Shown here: piece by piece, positions 58,412 through 64,000 of the stretch
Numbering within the stretch: position 1 is the stretch's first letter
Layout: each line of letters opens with the position of its first letter
DNA from: Terriglobales bacterium
GTDB taxonomy: Bacteria; Acidobacteriota; Terriglobia; Bryobacterales; Bryobacteraceae
Reading direction: 5' to 3'
NCBI GenBank assembly: GCA_027485675.1
Contig: JAIXQP010000022.1
Span: 186,001 to 250,000 of the forward strand
DNA: 64,000 nt
Translations under genes and position numbers: made by a program
Notes under the pieces: model-generated
What the model saw: only the letters and a program-made list of their open reading frames with translations
Told to the model about the DNA's origin: nothing
Database searches by the model: none

Positions 58412-60820
58412 CGGCATTTCGCTCGCCGCCCCGCGGACGCTCTTCCAGATGATCTCGTTGAGGGCCAGCATGGGCGCCTGGTCGTACTCTTCGAGGTTCA
58501 TCTCCAGGGACTCCTTGGCACCCCAGGCGAGGGCCGTATTGAGGGCGTTGATATCGATGCGCGGCTTCTCGTGGGTATAGGGCGTGAGGTCGGCCTTGGC
58601 GCCGAGCGCGGCGTACATTGGCGTAGCGGCAGCGTCGTACTGGCTCATGGGCGGGAGGCCGAGCAGCAGCTCCATCGTACGGAGCATGGAGGTGGTGGTG
58701 TAGAGGGTGCTATCGACAGTTTTGCGTTTGGTGTAGGGGCTGATGAGCAGGCCGACGGTGCGGCGCGCGTCGACGTGGTCGGGGCCGTTCTGCGCGTCGT
58801 CTTCGATGACGAACACGGCGGTTTTGGCCCAGTAGGGCGAGCGGGAGAGACGGTCGATGATCATGCCGAGGGCGTAGTCGTTCGAGGCCACGGCCGCCTG
58901 GGGCGTGGGAACGCCGGGGCGGGTGCCCTGGGTGTGGTCTTCGCCGAGGCTCATGACGGAGTAGTTCGGGAGGCGCTTGGCGGGATCGGCCGCGTTGAAG
59001 TTGCGTTCAAATTCGTCGAGTTCTTCGAGGAAGACTTTGGCGTTGGCGGTGTCGCGCATGCCGGGCAGTTTGAACTTCGGCGAGACGTGGCCGAAGAGGT
59101 TGCCGATGCCGGGGGCGGCTTCCATGGTGGAGCCGTCGCTTGAGCGGGTGGCGTATTCGCCGTAGCTGCGATAGGTGAGGCCCTTGGCTTTGGCGACATC
59201 CCAGAGGTTGCCGGCGCTGGGAATGTAGGCGTTTGAGATGCCGGACTTCGAGTGGCCGCCGTAGGTGATGGGCCAGAGCTTTTCGTTGAAGTCGGTGGCG
59301 TAGGCGGCGTTCGACCAGGAGTGGCCATCGACGCTGACTTCGCCATCGCAGAAGAGGTTATCGAAGAGCACGAACTCTTCGGCGAGCTTGTGGTGATTGG
59401 GCGTGATTTCACGGCCGAAGATGGTGAGGCGCGGATCGCCGTTGCCCTGCTTCAGGTCGCCGAAGACCTGGTCGTAGGTCCGGTTCTCTTTGATGATGTA
59501 GACGATGTGTTCGATGGGCGAGCCGACGCCGACTTCGGCGGGAACGATGGAGGGCTCCTTGGGGGTGGCGGCGCGGGTCAACTGCTCGTCGCGGTAGGGG
59601 ATGTTGGCGAGAACCTGGGCGGTGTATTTGCCGAGTTCGTTCTTGAGGTTCTTGAGATCGACGCGATGAATGGAGCCTTTCTGCAGGCTGCGGACGCTGT
59701 CTTCCGGCATGCCGGCCTTGCGGAGCGGGCTGGTGGGGCCGGTGACATTGGGATAACCGCCGAGACCTTTGGCGTTGCCGATGATGAGCTGGTTAGTCGC
59801 GGGGAGATAGGAGAGCGCGGAGGGGTACCAGCCGGCGGGGATGAAGCCCAGAATGGCGCTTTCGCCGGCTTCCTTCACGTTGATGACCGCGACGGCATTG
59901 TTGTCGGCGTTGGCGACGAAGAGCATCTTGTTGGCGTCGTCGAAGGCGAGGGCGTTGGGCGTGGAGCCTTCCGGGGCCAGGGCGGTGATGCCGACGTTGA
60001 TCCGTTCGGTGGGCCGCATGCGGGTGGTGTCGATGACCATGACGCTGTTCTTGTTGGCGCAGGAGACGAAGAGGCGCCCGTCGGAGGCGAGGAGCAGGTC
60101 GTTGGGATTGGTGTCCACGTCAATGGTGCGGATGACCTTTTCGGTGGCGACATCGATGACGGAGACGGAGGCGCTGGCCCAGTTGGAGACGTAGAGGGTT
60201 TTGCCGTCGCGGGAGAGGATGACGTCGTAGGGGTTGATCTGCGTTTGAATGCGGTTGAGCAGTTTGCCGGTGGCGGACTCAAAGACGACGAGGTGGCCGG
60301 GTTCGTTGCCGGTGCCGCGGTTGGCGGCGTAGAGTTTGCCGTTCGAGGGATGATGGACGACGCCGGCCCAGAGGATCTTGGTGAGGGGGATGGTCTCTTC
60401 AAAGCGGCGCACGGGTTGGGGGCTGAGCTTGCCGTTTGCGAAGGCGTAGGCGTAGATGGGCGCGCGCTCGGGGTTCTGCCGGCTATCGGCGTTGCCGCCG
60501 GAGGCAAACAGCGTCTTGCCGTCGGGACTGAAGCCGAGGCCGAACCAGGCCGACTTCATGGGGATGCGCTGCACGGCTTCCCAGGAGGCGAGGTCGATGA
60601 CATCGAGGCCATGCGGATTGAAGCCCGCGTGCAGGCCGATGATGGTTTTGCCGTCCGGCGAGGGGAGCAACTGGAGGGTCATATCCTCGGTGGTGACGGC
60701 GGGACCAACCGGGGTAATCCGCCAGCCGTTCGGCAGATGGTAGCCGCCGGACATGGGGCCGGGCTTTTGGGCGAGGAGGAGTGCAGCGGAGGCAAAGAGA
60801 CAGAGGAGGCGGCGCGACAT
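58379..60820 (-). CDS. Secreted beta-propeller plus phosphoesterase (acid phosphatase-like)
   Basis: 813 residues with a signal peptide (MSRRLLCLFASAALLLAQ). Residues about 40-390 are YncE/YVTN-type propeller repeats (SPDGKTLFASGGNADS, ILSRDGKTLYVSNWASASVS, ADNNAVAVINVKEAG). From about 440 a PF04185-type phosphoesterase domain begins (VYIIKENRTYDQVFGD, DGEVSVDGHSW, VFVIEDDAQNGPDHVDARR), with metal ligands as in phospholipase C and alkaline-phosphatase-superfamily enzymes. This two-domain layout is common in Acidobacteria; the phosphate ester is unknown. A 159-bp gap separates it from the divergent gene. Confidence 0.88.
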   Translation of the reverse strand: MSRRLLCLFASAALLLAQKPGPMSGGYHLPNGWRITPVGPAVTTEDMTLQLLPSPDGKTIIGLHAGFNPHGLDVIDLASWEAVQRIPMKSAWFGLGFSPDGKTLFASGGNADSRQNPERAPIYAYAFANGKLSPQPVRRFEETIPLTKILWAGVVHHPSNGKLYAANRGTGNEPGHLVVFESATGKLLNRIQTQINPYDVILSRDGKTLYVSNWASASVSVIDVATEKVIRTIDVDTNPNDLLLASDGRLFVSCANKNSVMVIDTTRMRPTERINVGITALAPEGSTPNALAFDDANKMLFVANADNNAVAVINVKEAGESAILGFIPAGWYPSALSYLPATNQLIIGNAKGLGGYPNVTGPTSPLRKAGMPEDSVRSLQKGSIHRVDLKNLKNELGKYTAQVLANIPYRDEQLTRAATPKEPSIVPAEVGVGSPIEHIVYIIKENRTYDQVFGDLKQGNGDPRLTIFGREITPNHHKLAEEFVLFDNLFCDGEVSVDGHSWSNAAYATDFNEKLWPITYGGHSKSGISNAYIPSAGNLWDVAKAKGLTYRSYGEYATRSSDGSTMEAAPGIGNLFGHVSPKFKLPGMRDTANAKVFLEELDEFERNFNAADPAKRLPNYSVMSLGEDHTQGTRPGVPTPQAAVASNDYALGMIIDRLSRSPYWAKTAVFVIEDDAQNGPDHVDARRTVGLLISPYTKRKTVDSTLYTTTSMLRTMELLLGLPPMSQYDAAATPMYAALGAKADLTPYTHEKPRIDINALNTALAWGAKESLEMNLEEYDQAPMLALNEIIWKSVRGAASEMPLPIARFHFRK

Positions 60821-60963
60821 GCTCCCAATTAGATCACTACATTGTGAAAATGCGATGACTCGACGGGGTTTTGCGTAGGCGGGAATTGGAATCTTCCGTG
60901 GGGCCGGCGCATGCCGCCAACCCGCGCCAGCACCACCGTTTCATCAGCCTGCTGCAAGCTCAG

Positions 60964-60969
60964 TAGAAT
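60964..60969 (+). promoter_or_regulatory. -10-like element before the AstE/DoeB-like gene
   Basis: TAGAAT ends 10 nt before the ATG at 60980, predicting a message starting 3-5 nt before the start codon. The rest of the 159-bp gap to the phosphoesterase gene holds no feature I can support; TCAC-N6-GTGA near its start is too short to name. Confidence 0.4.
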
Positions 60970-60979
60970 AGGGCTCGGT

Positions 60980-61978
60980 ATGAGCGCCTCTCCAATCCAT
61001 TGCTCGGTGCCGCTCGACGCCACGAGCGGCAAGTTCACGGGCCACCTGGCGATTCCGTATTCCTACAATCTCGGTGGCTGGGCGAACCTGCTGGTGCCGA
61101 TTTGCGTCGTCGCGAACGGCCCGGGACCGACGGTGCTGCTGATGGCCGGCAACCACGGGGACGAGTATCCCGGCCAAGTGGCCATTCAACACCTTTGGCG
61201 GCAACTTCGCCCGGAGGATGTCCGCGGCCGGTTGATTCTGATTCCGACGCTGAGTCCGCCAGCGGCACAGGCCGGCACGCGGCTGTGGCCACTCGATGGC
61301 CGGAACTTCAACCGCTGTTTCCCGGGCAATCCGGCGGGTACGCCCAGCGAGGTGCTGGCGCACTTTTTATCGAGCGTGCTGTTTCCGTTGGCCGACGTGG
61401 TGATCGACCTGCACACGGGCGGCCGCAGCTTGAACTTCGTTCCGTGCGCGCACATGCATCTGGTGGACAATCCGGCCATGTTCGCGGCCACCGAAGCGTT
61501 TCTCACGGACTTCTGTTTTCTCTACACGGACGTGGCCGGCGCCGGGCTGTTGCCATCGGAAGCCGAGCGCCAAGGCAAGCTCGTCATCACGACCGAGCTC
61601 GGCGGCGGCGAAACGGTGACCGCCTCGTTGCACCGGCTGACGCAGGCGGGCCTGGCGAACGTGTTGCGCCACATTGGCGTCCTGGCCGGCGCGCCGGTGG
61701 CGCGGCAGCGGCCGGCGCGCTGGGTGCAGTCGCTCGACCGGGAAGACTACCGCTTTGCGCCCATTTCCGGCCTGTTTGAAGCGACGGTGGAGCTGGGCGA
61801 GACGGTGGCGGCCGGAGACGTTTTGGGCCGCATCCTTGACCTTGAAGATCCCAACCGCGAGCCGGCGGTGATCGTTTCGCCGAGCGCCGGCTTGCTGATC
61901 GCCAACCGTTCCCCCTCCCGCGTCGCCCAAGGCGACTGCGTGGCCGTGATTGCCCACGAGACCCATCCCTATGCCTAA
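60980..61978 (+). CDS. AstE/AspA-family zinc deacylase, DoeB-like
   Basis: 332 residues. The zinc site is AGNHGDEYPGQVAIQ (His, Glu) near residue 58 and VVIDLHTGG (His) near 144; PLDGRNFNRCFPGNP gives the substrate Arg-Asn-Arg. This is the M14-like succinylglutamate desuccinylase/aspartoacylase family; the Gly-His-Leu-Ala-Ile-Pro-Tyr opening and full C-terminal beta domain resemble N-alpha-acetyl-diaminobutyrate deacetylase DoeB of ectoine breakdown. No other doe gene is present, so substrate is open. Its end overlaps the M81 gene by 8 bp. Confidence 0.82.
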   Translation: MSASPIHCSVPLDATSGKFTGHLAIPYSYNLGGWANLLVPICVVANGPGPTVLLMAGNHGDEYPGQVAIQHLWRQLRPEDVRGRLILIPTLSPPAAQAGTRLWPLDGRNFNRCFPGNPAGTPSEVLAHFLSSVLFPLADVVIDLHTGGRSLNFVPCAHMHLVDNPAMFAATEAFLTDFCFLYTDVAGAGLLPSEAERQGKLVITTELGGGETVTASLHRLTQAGLANVLRHIGVLAGAPVARQRPARWVQSLDREDYRFAPISGLFEATVELGETVAAGDVLGRILDLEDPNREPAVIVSPSAGLLIANRSPSRVAQGDCVAVIAHETHPYA

Positions 61979-63479
61979 AATTCTGATCAACGAACTGAAG
62001 CAGGAAATCTCTTCTTTCAATCCCCATTTGGGCCAATACCGTGACTTTCTGATCGCCCGAGGCCCAGGGGTGCTGGCGGCGCACCGCGGGTTGCGCTCGG
62101 AGGTGGCCGGGGCTTTGGGCGTCTTCGCCGAACGCGCGGATCTCACGCTAGTGGGCGGCTACAGCGCGCGGGCCATTACCTCCGGCGGCACGTTGGCCGA
62201 CGCGGCCTTCGCCCAATTGGCCGAGGAGTTTCTGGCGGCCGTGCGGGAGAACCAGGATGCCGATGCGATCTATTTCTGCCTGCATGGCGCGTGCGCCGCG
62301 GAGACGATCCACGATTGCGAGGGCTATCTGCTGGCCGAGGCGCGCAAGATTGTGGGCGACCGGATTCCGCTGGTGACCTCGCTCGACTTGCACGGCATTC
62401 TGACGGACACGATTCTCGAACACTCGTCGGCCGTCGTGCTGTACCACACGTATCCGCACGTGGATTTCTTCGAGACCGGCGAACGCGCGGCCCGGCTGCT
62501 GCTGCGCCTGCTGCACCACGAGGTAAAGCCGGTCTCCATCCGGGTGCCGATTCCGGCTCTCGTACGCGGGAACGAACTCAAGACCGCCACCGGGCGGTGG
62601 GGCGAATGCGTCCGCGCGGCCATTGCTTATGAGAACAGCCCGGGCGGGCTTTCGGGCGGGATGTTCATCGGCAACCCGTTCACGGATGTGCCGGATCTGC
62701 TTTCGAACGTGCTGCTGGTAGCTGACGGCGAAGCGAACGTGCCGGCGGCGGAGGCCGAGGCGGTGCGGATCGCCGAGACATTCTGGGCGATGCGCCACCA
62801 TCTGCACCAACCGGTGACGCCGCTCGCCGAAAGCATCGCGCGGTTTGCCGCGGCCAAGGGCCGGGTGGTGCTGGTGGATGCCGCGGACGCGACGAGTTCG
62901 GGCGCATCGGGGGATTCGAACGCGATTCTGGGAGAGCTGCTGGCGCAGAAGGTGCAACGCACGGTGCTGCTGCCGATCGTCGATGCGCCTGCCGTGGCCG
63001 AGGCCATGGCGGTGGGCATTGGGGTGACGCTGACGGTTCCGCTGGGGGGCACGCTGGACGCCGGGCGGTTTACGCCGCTGGCTTTTACGGGCACGGTGCG
63101 CCACCTTTCCGACGGCCGTTTTCGCAGTGAGTCCAACGGGGAGATCTGGGACGGCGGCCCCACGGCGGTGCTGGAGGGCGGGAACATCACGGTGGTGATC
63201 ACGAGCCAGGCCGTGAATCTGTTCGACCGGTCTTTGTTCTTCGCGCACGGTTTGGATCCCGCGTACTTCGACGGGACCGTGGTGAAGAGTCCGCACTGCC
63301 AGCCGCACATGTTCGACGAGGGCGCGGAGATGATTCTGAACATCGACGCACCGGGTTCGACGAGTGCGAACCTGCCTTATCTGGGCCATACGCGCTGCGC
63401 CCGGCCGATCTTTCCCCTGGAGCCGGAGACCGCGTTTACGCCACGGCCGCGGCGGTTCTACGGGGTGAGGGACAAGTAG
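61971..63479 (+). CDS. M81-family metallopeptidase (MlrC-like)
   Basis: 502 residues. The N-terminal metal region has IYFCLHGACAAE, SLDLHGILTDT and YHTYPHVDFFETG; the later region has VDAADATSSGASGDSN followed by the C-terminal domain. These match the MlrC family, named for microcystin breakdown but used widely for D-amino-acid-type peptides or amides. Start ATG at 61971 overlaps the deacylase stop, so the two hydrolases are coupled. The natural substrate is unknown. Confidence 0.9.
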   Translation: MPKILINELKQEISSFNPHLGQYRDFLIARGPGVLAAHRGLRSEVAGALGVFAERADLTLVGGYSARAITSGGTLADAAFAQLAEEFLAAVRENQDADAIYFCLHGACAAETIHDCEGYLLAEARKIVGDRIPLVTSLDLHGILTDTILEHSSAVVLYHTYPHVDFFETGERAARLLLRLLHHEVKPVSIRVPIPALVRGNELKTATGRWGECVRAAIAYENSPGGLSGGMFIGNPFTDVPDLLSNVLLVADGEANVPAAEAEAVRIAETFWAMRHHLHQPVTPLAESIARFAAAKGRVVLVDAADATSSGASGDSNAILGELLAQKVQRTVLLPIVDAPAVAEAMAVGIGVTLTVPLGGTLDAGRFTPLAFTGTVRHLSDGRFRSESNGEIWDGGPTAVLEGGNITVVITSQAVNLFDRSLFFAHGLDPAYFDGTVVKSPHCQPHMFDEGAEMILNIDAPGSTSANLPYLGHTRCARPIFPLEPETAFTPRPRRFYGVRDK

Positions 63480-64000
63480 GGCGACAGCGCCTGTTCGAGA
63501 GCGGCGCTATCGTCCGACCGTAAGGGAACGTTAAACCGCGAGCCCCGTTTTGCTCGCTGTTCCCGCTCATAGGCCTTGCGCAGGGGCGATACGCGCCGAA
63601 GGCGCGCGGAGTCATAGCGGCTTTCGAGGCGCCTGCGGCGGTCCTTATCCCGGGTGCTCGCGATGTCGCGGCGAATGCGCGCCTCTTCCTCGGACAGGCC
63701 CCAGCGGGAGGAGTCAATGCCGGGCAGGGTGAGCAGTTCCCGGTTGGTAAAGCCGCCGCCGTTCAGGTGGACTTCTACGTGGCCGCCCTTGCGTTTGACG
63801 AGGCTAACGACCACGGCCTGACCCTTCGCTACGCCGACCCCATACTTTTGGAGCCGTTCGCGCAGGGTGGCCTCATCGAGCGGGAGATCGACGCCCGAGT
63901 CGTCGGCCGGCATATCGAGGAGCGCCTGGGCCTTCCGCATGTTCCAGGGGTGCGACGGATCTTGCGCCCACAGCCCGGCGGCCATCCACAACGCGAGCCC
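63458..64000 (-). CDS. Secreted protein of unknown function, 5' end outside window
   Basis: At least 177 residues, open at the right edge. The visible N-terminus LALWMAAGLWAQDPSHPW looks like the end of a signal peptide, so little is missing. The rest is charged: PLDEATLRERLQKYGVGVAKG and GHVEVHLNGGGF may form a small beta unit, followed by Arg/Lys-rich helices (RKAYEREQRAKRG). No family recognised. It overlaps the M81 gene by 22 bp. Confidence 0.55.
   Translation of the reverse strand, partial: GLALWMAAGLWAQDPSHPWNMRKAQALLDMPADDSGVDLPLDEATLRERLQKYGVGVAKGQAVVVSLVKRKGGHVEVHLNGGGFTNRELLTLPGIDSSRWGLSEEEARIRRDIASTRDKDRRRRLESRYDSARLRRVSPLRKAYEREQRAKRGSRFNVPLRSDDSAALEQALSPYLSLTP

Noticed and set aside
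60838-60851. CRP-like operator TCAC-N6-GTGA upstream of the phosphoesterase gene
   Set aside because: The arms are in the opposite order to a CRP site and only 4 bp long.

Overview
The window is GC-rich, densely packed bacterial chromosome with about 55 protein-coding genes, most of them in overlapping or nearly abutting runs. No rRNA, tRNA, prophage, insertion sequence or CRISPR array was seen. Several features point to the Acidobacteriota, probably the Bryobacterales/Solibacter group: a secreted serine hydrolase ending in the 'Solibacter uncharacterized C-terminal domain' (TIGR03437 type), four Tat-type Cys sulfatases, DUF1080 and sialate-O-acetylesterase-like polysaccharide enzymes, and a KSTGPRTxxGK-type protein beside intergenic repeats. 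This placement is inference from gene content.

Layout, left to right. 1-0.8 kb: the tail of a hydrolase-like gene and a decayed VapBC-type toxin-antitoxin pair. 0.8-4 kb: sucC-sucD-ndk-M28 peptidase, transcribed leftward. 4-5.4 kb: trpD, overlapped at its 3' end by a receiver-like gene. 5.4-9.7 kb: the oxidative pentose-phosphate operon zwf-(small ORF)-opcA-pgl followed by a CapA-like lipoprotein. 9.7-13.3 kb: an envelope protein, a NhaR-like LysR regulator and a LytS/LytTR-type two-component pair. 13.3-18.6 kb: a sulfatase, a GT39-like glycosyltransferase and the serine hydrolase. 18.6-20.1 kb: a coiled-coil KSTGPRT protein with a terminator-like leader, followed by an array of roughly 127-bp repeats. 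20.1-25.1 kb: a leftward lysine operon (dapE-like, lysC, dapB, dapA, dapD) behind a lysine riboswitch with its own promoter. 25.1-30.7 kb: an esterase, two sulfatases and a two-domain SGNH esterase. 30.7-32.4 kb: two transglutaminase-like proteases. 32.5-36.8 kb: a histone-deacetylase-like enzyme, a DUF1080 protein and the cdaA-cdaR-glmM cluster. 36.9-40.9 kb: guaD-potA-potB-potC-potD, every junction overlapping. 40.9-45.3 kb: an orphan MoxR ATPase, lnt, lipA, a SPOR-domain protein and an NfeD-like protein. 45.3-47.9 kb: an M20 peptidase coupled to a sulfatase. 47.9-57.4 kb: a nine-gene leftward operon, the least understood part of the window. 57.5-64 kb: a fatty-acid-hydroxylase-family protein, a beta-propeller phosphoesterase, an AstE/DoeB-like deacylase coupled to an M81 peptidase, and a partial secreted protein.

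The 47.9-57.4 kb operon combines a degenerate nucleotidyltransferase, a kinase-pyrophosphorylase fusion in the reverse order of FKP, three paralogous small proteins, a LysM/peptidoglycan-binding protein without a signal peptide, and a protein with a possible caspase-like His/Cys pair. It is the best candidate here for an undescribed system. It also carries a recent 224-bp tandem duplication.

Two window-scale patterns stand out. The + strand is C-rich on the left and G-rich on the right, switching at roughly 28-35 kb regardless of gene direction. Many start codons lie only 5-12 nt downstream of a TAnnnT -10-like element, often in divergent palindromic arrangements, which suggests leaderless or near-leaderless transcripts.
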